A DNA stretch of 64,000 bases. Origin: Spectribacter hydrogenoxidans. Its GTDB lineage: Bacteria; Pseudomonadota; Gammaproteobacteria; Nevskiales; Salinisphaeraceae. Of the stretch, positions 23,553 to 31,231 are shown piece by piece. How positions within the stretch are numbered: position 1 is the stretch's first letter; the number at the start of each line of letters is the position of its first letter. Under the pieces are notes generated by a model. The model was not told the DNA's origin, ran no database searches, and worked only from the letters and a program-made list of their open reading frames with translations. The stretch is taken from positions 1 through 64,000 of the forward strand of contig NZ_JAVRIB010000002.1 in assembly GCF_031846275.1 (NCBI RefSeq), read 5' to 3'. The translations under genes were made by a program, and so were the position numbers.

Positions 23553-23993
23553 ATGGCAGGTGCCGATACGATTTTCCGCTTTTCCCATCCCCTGCGCGTG
23601 CGGTGGGCCGAATGCGATCTGCAGGGGATCGTGTTCTTCGGTCGCTACTACGAATACTTCGATATCGGCATGACCGAATATCTGCGGGCGCTGGGCGTGG
23701 CCTACCCGCGGGATTTCCTGGCTGCCGGCGGGGATCTGTTCATCAAGCACAGTGAGTGCGACCACCAGGGTTCCGCCCGCTTTGATGAAATCATCGACAT
23801 TGACACCCGCATCGCCCGGCTCGGGCGTTCCTCCATCGTGTTCGAATTCCGCGTGGCCCGCGCTGGCGAAGCTCTGGCCAACGGGCAGATCGTCTACGTG
23901 TTCGCTGATCCCGAGGCACGCACGACGCTGGCGCTGCCGGCGGATTTCCGGGCGGCGGTGGAATCCTTCGAGACGTTCGACGACAAGGAGTGA
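23553..23993 (+). CDS. Hotdog-fold thioesterase (YbgC/4HBT type)
   Basis: 146 residues. VRWAECDLQGIVFFGRYYEYFD matches the 4HBT/YbgC active-site segment with the catalytic Asp in ECDLQGIVF; the ARFDEIIDIDTRIARLGRSSIVFEF strand pair completes the hotdog. Hydrolyses acyl-CoA or acyl-ACP thioesters. It sits three bases before an SDR gene, which in turn overlaps an enoyl-reductase-like gene, so an operon handling acyl thioesters is likely. Chain-length preference cannot be judged. Confidence 0.88.
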   Translation: MAGADTIFRFSHPLRVRWAECDLQGIVFFGRYYEYFDIGMTEYLRALGVAYPRDFLAAGGDLFIKHSECDHQGSARFDEIIDIDTRIARLGRSSIVFEFRVARAGEALANGQIVYVFADPEARTTLALPADFRAAVESFETFDDKE

Positions 23994-23996
23994 CTC

Positions 23997-24683
23997 GTGT
24001 CTGACCGCGTACTACTCATCACCGGCGCCTCCAGCGGCATCGGCGCCGCCACCGCGCGGGCGGCCGTGGCGGCCGGATTCCGGGTGGCGCTGGCCGCCCG
24101 GCGCCGGGACAAGCTTGCCGATCTGGCCGCGGAACTGGGTGGTGACGAGCAAGCGCTGGCCATCGACTGCGACGTGACCGACTACCACGCGCAGGAAGCA
24201 ATGGTGGCGGAGACCGTTGCCCACTTCGGCCGGCTGGATGCAGTGTTCGCCAATGCCGGTCGCGGCGGTGAACCGGGTGGTTTCTCCGGCGCCGATCCCG
24301 ACGTCTGGCGCGACATGACCCTGATCAACGTGCTCGGCGTGGCCTACACCCTGCGGGCGGCCATGGCCGAACTGAAAAAGACCAAGGGCCATATCCTGCT
24401 GACCGGTTCCGCGGCCGGGCGGACGACCATTCCGGGTTCCATGTATTCCGCCACCAAGTGGGCGGTTACCGGCATGGGCTACAACGTGCGCGAGGAGGTC
24501 AAGGACGAGGGCATCCGCACCACGCTGATCGAGCCCGGCATGGTGGACACACCGTTCTTCGACGAGCCCAAGCCGGGCGTGCTGCAGGCCGAGGACATCG
24601 CCGATGCCGTGGTCTGGGCCCTGACCCGGCCGCGCCGGGTGGACGTGAACGAGATATTCCTGCGGCCGGCGCCGGCCTCGTGA
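23997..24683 (+). CDS. Short-chain dehydrogenase/reductase
   Basis: 228 residues from GTG 23997. Rossmann motif TGASSGIG (9-16), basic LAARRRDKL at the end of beta 2 favouring NADP, NAG (FANAGRGG), Ser in LLTGSAAG and YSATK as catalytic Tyr/Lys. EPGMVDTPF fits the classical cytosolic type. Middle gene of the thioesterase/SDR/enoyl-reductase-like run; its stop overlaps the next GTG (GTGA). Substrate unknown. Confidence 0.92.
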   Translation: MSDRVLLITGASSGIGAATARAAVAAGFRVALAARRRDKLADLAAELGGDEQALAIDCDVTDYHAQEAMVAETVAHFGRLDAVFANAGRGGEPGGFSGADPDVWRDMTLINVLGVAYTLRAAMAELKKTKGHILLTGSAAGRTTIPGSMYSATKWAVTGMGYNVREEVKDEGIRTTLIEPGMVDTPFFDEPKPGVLQAEDIADAVVWALTRPRRVDVNEIFLRPAPAS

Positions 24684-25891
24684 CCGTCGCCGAGCGCGGG
24701 TCGCGCCGGTTCGATTTCATCCTGTTCGGGGCCACCGGGTTTGCCGGCGGCCTGACTGCCGAGTACCTGGCCACGCAGCCCGAATGCGCCGGGCTGAACT
24801 GGGCGCTGGCCGGACGCAATGTCGCCAGACTGGAAGCGGTTCGCCCCCGGCTGGCAACGCTGAACCCGGATCTCGCCGAACTGCCATTGATCGAAATCGA
24901 TCTGGCCGATGCCGATCGGCTGCAGGCGGTGGTGGCCGATGCCCGGGCCGTGGCCACGACCGTCGGGCCCTACATCCATTACGGCGAGCCCCTGGTGCGG
25001 GCAGCAGCCCACTGCGGCACGGATTATCTCGACCTGACCGGCGAGCCGGAATTCGTCGATCGCATGCTGGCCCGCTACGATCGGCCGGCCCGCGACAGCG
25101 GCGCCCGCATCGTGCATTGCTGCGGGTTCGATTCCATTCCCCATGACCTGGGCGCGCAGTTCACCGTCGAGCAGTTGCCGACAGACCAGCCGCTTACCGT
25201 GGAAGGTTTCGTGCGGGCCGGCGGCCGGCCCTCTGGCGGCACCTGGCATTCCGCCATCCACGCCTTCAGCCGGGCGCGGGACTATGCCGCCCAGCGCCGG
25301 CGTCAGCGCGGCGATTCGCCGGGGAGCAACGGTGCCCGGCGCGTGCGGGGTACTCCGCCGGGCGTTCGCTGGGAGTCGCGCCTCAAGGCCTGGGTCTGTC
25401 CCTTTCCCAGCATCGATCCGCAGATCGTCAAGCGGTCTGCCCGGGCCCTGGACGAATACGGGCCGGACTTCCGCTACGGCCATTACGTGGCGGTGCGGCG
25501 ATTGCCGGTGCTGGCCGCGGGCGTGGCCGGCGTGGCGGGCCTGTTCGTGGGCGCCCAGGTACCGCCGGTGCGCAAGGCGCTGCTGGCGATGCGGTCCCCC
25601 GGCGAGGGTCCGGACGAGGCCGAGCGCGCCCGGGGCTGGTTCGAGGTACATTTCCTGGGCCGCGCGGCGGATGGTCAATCCGTGCACACCCGGGTCAGCG
25701 GCGGCGACCCGGGTTACGACGAAACCGCCCGCATGCTGGGCGAATCGCTCCTTTGCCTGGCCCATGAAGAAGCGGCGGTGCGCCCCGGCATCGGGACCCC
25801 GGCAACGGTACTGGGACCGCCACTGCGGCAACGGCTGCAGCGTGCCGGCATGGGGTTTGATGTGGTCGCGACCTGGCGCGATCTGAGCTGA
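24680..25891 (+). CDS. Saccharopine dehydrogenase-like / trans-acting enoyl reductase family protein
   Basis: 403 residues from GTG 24680 overlapping the SDR stop. N-terminal Rossmann fold (FDFILFGATGFAGGLTAEYL), then AVATTVGPYIHYGEPLVRAAAHCGTDYLDLTGE and HCCGFDSIPHDLGA, the signature of the saccharopine-dehydrogenase-like family that includes mycobacterial trans-acting enoyl reductase. A hydrophobic segment near residues 275-295 may touch the membrane. Such proteins reduce double bonds on lipid intermediates. Operon with a thioesterase and an SDR supports a lipid role; nothing firmer can be said. Confidence 0.85.
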   Translation: MTVAERGSRRFDFILFGATGFAGGLTAEYLATQPECAGLNWALAGRNVARLEAVRPRLATLNPDLAELPLIEIDLADADRLQAVVADARAVATTVGPYIHYGEPLVRAAAHCGTDYLDLTGEPEFVDRMLARYDRPARDSGARIVHCCGFDSIPHDLGAQFTVEQLPTDQPLTVEGFVRAGGRPSGGTWHSAIHAFSRARDYAAQRRRQRGDSPGSNGARRVRGTPPGVRWESRLKAWVCPFPSIDPQIVKRSARALDEYGPDFRYGHYVAVRRLPVLAAGVAGVAGLFVGAQVPPVRKALLAMRSPGEGPDEAERARGWFEVHFLGRAADGQSVHTRVSGGDPGYDETARMLGESLLCLAHEEAAVRPGIGTPATVLGPPLRQRLQRAGMGFDVVATWRDLS

Positions 25892-25916
25892 CCGGGCGTC
25901 ACACCCCGACTGAAGA

Positions 25917-25968
25917 ATAAATAAAACATATGCAATAACTAATGAACTTTAATTTTTATTTATACAGA
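25917..25968. promoter_or_regulatory. AT-rich promoter island of fba, likely CbbR target
   Basis: A sharply AT-rich block in GC-rich surroundings, 70-120 bases before fba. It contains ATAAAT-N7-ATGCAAtAAcT (25917-25940) and TTAATTTTTATTTA. The first motif recurs, in the opposite orientation, in the cbbR-cbbL gap (ATTTAT at 28087-28092, TTGCAT at 28074-28079). Confidence 0.6.
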
Positions 25969-26038
25969 TGCTGCGCTAATTTCGCCGTCCACTAGCGGAG
26001 GCTCACCTCCCCGGATTCCACAGCGCTGGAGGACGCTC

Positions 26039-27064
26039 ATGAATCAAGCAGCACTGGAAACGATTGCACAGGACCTGGTCGGCGGCGGCCGGGGTATCCT
26101 CGCCATCGACGAAAGCACGCCTACCTGCGGCAAGCGTCTGGCGGACGTTGGCGTCGACAACACCGACGACAACCGGCGCGACTACCGCGCCCTGCTGCTC
26201 GGCGCCGCGGGCCTGTCGGAGTCCGTCAGCGGCGCGATTCTTTACGACGAGACCATCCGTACTGCGGATGCCGGCGGCACGCCGTTCCCGCAGGTCATGA
26301 CCGACAACGGCATGATTCCGGGGATCAAGGTGGATACCGGGGCCAAGGATCTGGCCGGCCATCCCGGCGAGAAGGTTACCGAGGGACTTGATGGTCTCCG
26401 GGATCGCCTGGCCGAGTATTACGAGATGGGCGCGCGGTTCGCCAAATGGCGGGCCGTGATCACCATTGGCGAGGGCATTCCCAGCGACGGCTGCTATGAG
26501 GGTAATGCCCACGCGCTGGCTCGCTATGCCGCGCTGTGCCAGGAAGCCGGCATCGTGCCGATCGTGGAGCCGGAAGTGCTCTATGACGGCGAGCACGACA
26601 TCGACCGTTGCTATGAGGTCACCTGCGAGACACTGGTCCGGCTGTTCGCCCATCTGCGCAGCCAGCGGGTGCATCTGCCGGGGCTGATCCTCAAGGCCAG
26701 CATGGTGCTGGATGCCAAGGACTGCCCCCAGACCTCGGACGTGGCCACGGTGGCCGAGTACACCCTGCGCTGTCTCAAGAACACGGTGCCGGCCACGGTC
26801 AGCGGGATCGCGTTCCTGTCCGGCGGCCAGTCGGACGTGCTGGCCACCGAGCACCTCAACGAGATCAACCGGCAGGCCGACGACCACACGCCCTGGCCGA
26901 TCACCTTCTCCTATGCCCGCGCCCTGCAGGGCCCGGCGCTCAAGCACTGGGCGGGCAAGCCAGAGAACGTGGCCGAGGCCCAGCGGCTGCTGGTGCACCG
27001 CGCGGCCATGAACAGTGCGGCCGCCCGCGGCGAATACCGCGCCGACCAGGATCAGGCGGCCTGA
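26039..27064 (+). CDS. fba: Class I fructose-bisphosphate aldolase
   Basis: 341 residues of the eukaryote-like class I (Schiff-base) aldolase: GRGILAIDESTPTCGKR at the start, FAKWRAV, IVPIVEPEVL, and LILKASMV carrying the probable Schiff-base Lys K219, then FLSGGQS and PWPITFSYARALQ. Makes fructose 1,6-bisphosphate (and possibly sedoheptulose bisphosphate) in the Calvin cycle and gluconeogenesis. Ribosome site GGAGG before ATG 26039. Convergent with cbbR and close to RuBisCO, so a Calvin-cycle role is likely. Its promoter resembles that of cbbL. Confidence 0.95.
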   Translation: MNQAALETIAQDLVGGGRGILAIDESTPTCGKRLADVGVDNTDDNRRDYRALLLGAAGLSESVSGAILYDETIRTADAGGTPFPQVMTDNGMIPGIKVDTGAKDLAGHPGEKVTEGLDGLRDRLAEYYEMGARFAKWRAVITIGEGIPSDGCYEGNAHALARYAALCQEAGIVPIVEPEVLYDGEHDIDRCYEVTCETLVRLFAHLRSQRVHLPGLILKASMVLDAKDCPQTSDVATVAEYTLRCLKNTVPATVSGIAFLSGGQSDVLATEHLNEINRQADDHTPWPITFSYARALQGPALKHWAGKPENVAEAQRLLVHRAAMNSAAARGEYRADQDQAA

Positions 27065-27107
27065 TCCCCCGGCCATGACGCACGCTGTCCACCAACACGC
27101 ATCCGTG

Positions 27108-28028
27108 TCAGCCGCCTGCGGCGACGGCAGGCCAGACATTGCCGGCCTCGGCGATCACGAACTGGCGGAAGGCCTGGGCGATCGGCGACAGCCGCTTGCC
27201 CTGGCGATGTACCACGAACCACTGGCGCACGATCGGGAAATGGGCGACGTCCAGCACCACCAGCTGACCGGCCTGCAGTTCCGGCTGCAGGGTGTGGCGG
27301 GAGGTCACGCCCAGCCCGAGGCCGGCGGCCACTGCCTGCTTGAGGGCTTCGTTGCTGGTCATCTCCATGCCGATGGTGATTTCCAGCCCGTGTTCGGTGA
27401 GGAAGCGCTGCATGGCGGCGCGTGTGCCGGAACCGGTCTCGCGCATGACGAAGCGTTCATCGGTGATCGCATTCAGTCGCAGGCGCCGGTCGCCGGTGGC
27501 CAGCGGATGACCCGGGGCGGCAATGACCACCAGCGGGTTGTCCATGAACGGCTCGCCGACCAGCTCGAGTTCAGCCGGCGGCTTGCCCATGATGACCATG
27601 TCGGTTTCGTTGTTGCGCAGCTGGCGGATCAGGCTGGTGCGGTTGGTGACGTCGAGGCTGAGCACGGCATTCGGATAGAGACGGCTGAAGGCAGCCAGCA
27701 GATGGCTGGCGAAGGAATTGGCGGTGGTGGCTACGGCCACCCGCAAGTGGCCGCGGCTGGCGTCCTTGAGCTGGGCGAACACCTCGCGGGCGTCGTCAAG
27801 CTGCTGGGCAATACTCTGGCTGTAGTAACGCAGTTCGGAGCCGGCCTCGGTCAGGAAAAGCTTCTTGCCGATGCGCTCGAACAGCGGCAGGCCGATGGAC
27901 TCCTCGAGATGCTTGACCTGGATGGAGACCGCCGGCTGGGTCAGGTGCAGTTCGGCCGCGGCCTTGCTGAAACTGGCATGTTCGGCCACGGCGGCGAAGA
28001 CCTGGAGTTGACGCAGGGTCAGGTGCAC
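27108..28028 (-). CDS. cbbR: CbbR, LysR-type regulator of CO2-fixation genes
   Basis: 306 residues. Winged helix at 3-62 (LTLRQLQVFAAVAEHASFSKAAAELHLTQPAVSIQVKHLE) followed by the effector-binding domain (LRVAVATTANSFASHLLAAF, TNRTSLIRQLRNNETDMVIMG). It is transcribed away from cbbL, the classical CbbR position. CbbR members respond to metabolites such as RuBP, PEP or NADPH and activate the cbb operon. Downstream it converges with fba. ATG 28028 gives the usual length. Confidence 0.93.
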   Translation of the reverse strand: MHLTLRQLQVFAAVAEHASFSKAAAELHLTQPAVSIQVKHLEESIGLPLFERIGKKLFLTEAGSELRYYSQSIAQQLDDAREVFAQLKDASRGHLRVAVATTANSFASHLLAAFSRLYPNAVLSLDVTNRTSLIRQLRNNETDMVIMGKPPAELELVGEPFMDNPLVVIAAPGHPLATGDRRLRLNAITDERFVMRETGSGTRAAMQRFLTEHGLEITIGMEMTSNEALKQAVAAGLGLGVTSRHTLQPELQAGQLVVLDVAHFPIVRQWFVVHRQGKRLSPIAQAFRQFVIAEAGNVWPAVAAGG

Positions 28029-28033
28029 AGGCT

Positions 28034-28092
28034 TGCTCCCTGTTTATTGAGTAAAACTTATCAGATTAAATTTTTGCATTAGGTACATTTAT
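28034..28092. promoter_or_regulatory. cbbR-cbbL intergenic operator/promoter
   Basis: AT-rich block in the 159-base divergent gap. TTATCAGATTAAA (28059 on) fits the LysR T-N11-A pattern, and ATTTAT/TTGCAT (28074-28092) match the fba upstream motif in reverse. Likely CbbR binding region with the cbbL promoter. Confidence 0.65.
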
Positions 28093-28187
28093 GTCTGATC
28101 CGGTTACTCCCGGCAAGTCGCCCCGGCGACGGTCCCGGCGGCAACCAGCAGACCGACACTGGCACGAGAAACAGCATCGGAGGCGAC

Positions 28188-29639
28188 ATGTCCGAGACAA
28201 TACGCGGTAAGGAACGCTACGAATCCGGCGTTATCCCCTACAAGAAGATGGGCTACTGGGAGCCCGACTACGAACCCAAGGATACGGACGTGATCTGCCT
28301 GTTCCGGATTACTCCGCAGCCCGGCGTGGATCCGGAGGAGGCCGCTGCGGCAGTGGCCGGCGAGTCTTCCACCGCCACCTGGACGGTGGTGTGGACCGAC
28401 CGGCTCACGGCCTGCGAGCTGTATCGCGCCAAGGCCTACCGGGTGGACCCGGTGCCCAACAGCGAGGACCAGTTCTTCGCCTACATCGCCTATGACCTGG
28501 ACCTGTTCGAGGAAGGCTCGATTGCCAACCTCACCGCCTCCATCATCGGCAACGTGTTCGGGTTCAAGGCGGTCAAGGCCCTGCGTCTGGAAGACATGCG
28601 CATGCCCGTGGCCTACCTGAAGACCTTTCAGGGCCCGCCCACCGGGATCGTGGTCGAGCGCGAGCGCCTGGACAAGTTCGGCCGCCCGCTGCTGGGCGCC
28701 ACCACCAAGCCCAAGCTGGGCCTGTCCGGCCGCAACTACGGCCGCGTGGTCTACGAGGCGCTCAAGGGCGGGTTGGACTTCGTCAAGGATGACGAGAACA
28801 TCAACTCCCAGCCCTTCATGCACTGGCGTGATCGTTTCCTGTACGTGATGGAAGCGGTGAACAAGGCCAGCGCCGCCACCGGTGAGGTCAAGGGCCACTA
28901 CCTGAACGTCACCGCCGCGACCATGGAGGACATGTATGAGCGGGCCGAATTCGCCAAGGAACTCGGCTCCTGCATCATCATGATCGACCTGGTCATCGGT
29001 TACACCGCGATCCAGTCGATGGCCAACTGGGCCCGCAAGAACGACATGATCCTGCATCTGCACCGGGCCGGTCATTCCACCTACACCCGGCAGAAGAACC
29101 ACGGCGTGAGCTTCCGCGTGATCTCCAAGTGGATGCGCATGGCCGGCGTGGACCACATCCATGCAGGCACCGTGGTCGGCAAGCTGGAGGGCGATCCCAA
29201 CACCGTGGCCGGCTTCTACGACATCCTGCGCGAGCCCTACAACGAGCAGAATCTGCCGCACGGCATCTTCTTTGATCAGGACTGGGCCTCGCTCAAGAAG
29301 GTGATGCCGGTGGCCTCGGGCGGCATCCACGCTGGCCAGATGCACCAGCTGCTGCATTATCTGGGCGAGGATGTGGTCCTGCAGTTCGGCGGCGGCACCA
29401 TCGGTCATCCGGACGGCATCGCTGCCGGCGCCACCGCCAACCGGGTGGCGCTGGAAGCCATGATCATGGCCCGCAACGAGGGCCGCGATTACATGGAAGA
29501 GGGGCCGGACATCCTGCAGAAGGCGGCCAAGGACTGCTCGCCGCTGCGCGCCGCGCTGGACACCTGGAAGGACATCACCTTCGAGTACACGTCCACCGAT
29601 ACGCCGGACTTTGTTCCCACCGCCACCGCCAGCTCCTGA
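28188..29639 (+). CDS. cbbL: RuBisCO large subunit, red-type form I
   Basis: 483 residues. TTKPKLG carries active-site K174; FVKDDENINSQPF gives the carbamylated K200 and metal ligands D202 and E203; GTVVGKLEGD is loop 6; SGGIHAGQMH and FGGGTIGHPDGIAAGA bind phosphate. The N-terminal GVIPYKKMGYWEPDY, the sequence character and the adjacent CbbX mark form IC (red-type). Carboxylates RuBP. GGAGG ribosome site before ATG 28188; cbbS follows 12 bases later. No carboxysome genes are present. Confidence 0.98.
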   Translation: MSETIRGKERYESGVIPYKKMGYWEPDYEPKDTDVICLFRITPQPGVDPEEAAAAVAGESSTATWTVVWTDRLTACELYRAKAYRVDPVPNSEDQFFAYIAYDLDLFEEGSIANLTASIIGNVFGFKAVKALRLEDMRMPVAYLKTFQGPPTGIVVERERLDKFGRPLLGATTKPKLGLSGRNYGRVVYEALKGGLDFVKDDENINSQPFMHWRDRFLYVMEAVNKASAATGEVKGHYLNVTAATMEDMYERAEFAKELGSCIIMIDLVIGYTAIQSMANWARKNDMILHLHRAGHSTYTRQKNHGVSFRVISKWMRMAGVDHIHAGTVVGKLEGDPNTVAGFYDILREPYNEQNLPHGIFFDQDWASLKKVMPVASGGIHAGQMHQLLHYLGEDVVLQFGGGTIGHPDGIAAGATANRVALEAMIMARNEGRDYMEEGPDILQKAAKDCSPLRAALDTWKDITFEYTSTDTPDFVPTATASS

Positions 29640-29651
29640 GGAGACGCCGCC

Positions 29652-30074
29652 ATGCGCATTACCCAAGGCACCTTTTCGTTCCTGCCCGAACTGACTGACG
29701 AGCAGATCAGCAAGCAGGTGAAGTACTGCATCGACAACGGCTGGTCGGTGGGCATCGAGTACACCGACGACCCGCATCCCCGCAACACCTACTGGGAGCT
29801 CTGGGGCCAGCCGATGTTCGACCTCAGCGACCCGGCCGGCGTGATGATGGATCTGGAGGAGTGTCGCAAGACCTACCCCGAGACCTACATCCGTATCGTC
29901 GGCTTCGACTCCACCCGCGGGTGGGAGACGCCGCGCCTGTCGTTCATCGTCAACCGCCCCTCGACCGAGCCCGGCTTTGGCGTGGTGCGCCAGGAATGCG
30001 AGGGCCGCCAGGTGCGGTACACCGTGCACAGCTACGCCACGGACAAGCCGCACGGTCAGCGCTACACTGGCTGA
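29652..30074 (+). CDS. cbbS: RuBisCO small subunit
   Basis: 140 residues, the longer C-terminally extended type that goes with red-type large subunits. MRITQGTFSFLPELTDEQISKQVKYC, then YWELWGQPMFDL and ETYIRIVGFDSTRGWETPRLSFIVNRP are conserved. Caps the L8 core to form L8S8. The GAGGAGAC ribosome site lies in the short cbbL-cbbS gap. A long hairpin follows before cbbX. Confidence 0.98.
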   Translation: MRITQGTFSFLPELTDEQISKQVKYCIDNGWSVGIEYTDDPHPRNTYWELWGQPMFDLSDPAGVMMDLEECRKTYPETYIRIVGFDSTRGWETPRLSFIVNRPSTEPGFGVVRQECEGRQVRYTVHSYATDKPHGQRYTG

Positions 30075-30094
30075 CGATGGTTGATTCCGGTGTT

Positions 30095-30125
30095 GGCCCG
30101 CTGCCCGACGATCGGGTGGCGGGCC
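30095..30125 (+). other. Intercistronic hairpin between cbbS and cbbX
   Basis: GGCCCGCTGCCCGA (30095-30108), loop CGA, TCGGGTGGCGGGCC (30112-30125): 14-pair arm with two weak pairs and no T-tract. Placed to stabilise the cbbLS transcript end and reduce cbbX expression. Confidence 0.7.
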
Positions 30126-30171
30126 CGCCGGGACCAGTCATGCCCGTTTCACACCTGTTGAACGCCGGACC

Positions 30172-31116
30172 ATGAGCGACACCGATACTGCCAACGACAC
30201 GGAAGAGCCGGCCGAGGCCCCGCAGGTTCTGCCGGATGACGCCGAGATCAACCTGCAGGAAATATACGAGCAGTCCCGGGTACAGGAGGTCTTCGAGGAC
30301 CTCGACCGGACGCTGGTGGGCCTCAAGCCGGTCAAGACCCGCATCCGCGAGATTGCGGCGCTGCTGGTGGTGGACCGCGTGCGGCGCGATTTCAATCTGG
30401 AATCCGGTGCGCCCACCCTGCACATGTCGTTCACCGGCAACCCCGGCACCGGCAAGACCACGGTGGCCGAGCGCATGGCCGAAATCCTGCACCGGCTGGG
30501 CTACGTGCGCGAGGGACACCTCGTCTCGGTAACCCGCGATGATCTGGTGGGCCAGTACATCGGCCACACCGCGCCCAAGACCAAGGAAGTGATCAAGAAG
30601 GCCATGGGCGGGGTGCTGTTCATCGACGAGGCCTATTACCTGTACCGCCCGGAGAACGAGCGCGATTACGGCCAGGAGGCGATCGAGATCCTGTTGCAGG
30701 TGATGGAGAACCGCCGCGACGATCTGGTGGTGATCCTGGCCGGTTACGGCGATCGCATGCAGAAGTTCTTCACCAGCAATCCGGGCTTTCGCTCGCGCAT
30801 CGCCCACCACATCGACTTTCCGGACTACGAACCGGAAGAGCTGCTGGCCATCGGCGACATCATGCTCGCCGAGCAGAGTTACCACCTCAGCGAGGAGGCG
30901 CGCACCGCCTTCAGCGAGTATGTCGAGCGGCGCATGCAGCAGCCGCATTTCTCCAATGCCCGGTCCATTCGCAACGCGCTGGACCGTGCCCGCCTGCGCC
31001 AGGCCAACCGGCTGTTCCAGAGCGGCGGTACCATCACCAAGCGTGATCTGGTGACGCTTACCGCTGACGACATCCGCGCCAGCCGGGTATTCGACGAACC
31101 TGCCGATTCGCCCTGA
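30172..31116 (+). CDS. cbbX: CbbX, red-type RuBisCO activase
   Basis: 314 residues, AAA+ ATPase. Walker A GNPGTGKTT, Walker B VLFIDEAYYL, and the pore-loop/sensor region GQYIGHTAPKTKE. CbbX hexamers pull the C-terminal tail of the red-type large subunit to release tight-binding sugar phosphates. The cbbL C-terminus here ends in a loose Thr/Ala/Ser tail suited to this. ATG 30172 gives the normal N-terminus. prpE follows after 115 bases with its own AGGAGGAG ribosome site. Confidence 0.96.
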   Translation: MSDTDTANDTEEPAEAPQVLPDDAEINLQEIYEQSRVQEVFEDLDRTLVGLKPVKTRIREIAALLVVDRVRRDFNLESGAPTLHMSFTGNPGTGKTTVAERMAEILHRLGYVREGHLVSVTRDDLVGQYIGHTAPKTKEVIKKAMGGVLFIDEAYYLYRPENERDYGQEAIEILLQVMENRRDDLVVILAGYGDRMQKFFTSNPGFRSRIAHHIDFPDYEPEELLAIGDIMLAEQSYHLSEEARTAFSEYVERRMQQPHFSNARSIRNALDRARLRQANRLFQSGGTITKRDLVTLTADDIRASRVFDEPADSP

Positions 31117-31231
31117 CCGCCGCGGGGTCGCACTACCCGTTCGGGCGACTTGCGGGTCGCCGCGCTTCGTCACACTCTGTTCGCATGGGCGGCGAAAACG
31201 CCCGGCAAGATAACAGCAGGAGGAGACGACA

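Noticed and set aside
28104..30053. A 649-codon open frame antisense to cbbL and cbbS
   Set aside because: It lies opposite two certain genes, has no recognisable domain and reflects GC-rich third-position bias. Similar long antisense frames opposite ptrB (17656-20355), the CPA2 antiporter (39644-41950) and the histidine kinase (55159-56676) were left out for the same reason.
28188..31116. Carboxysome operon
   Set aside because: No shell-protein, CsoS2 or carbonic anhydrase genes are next to RuBisCO; the operon is cbbL-cbbS-cbbX only, as for non-carboxysomal form IC.
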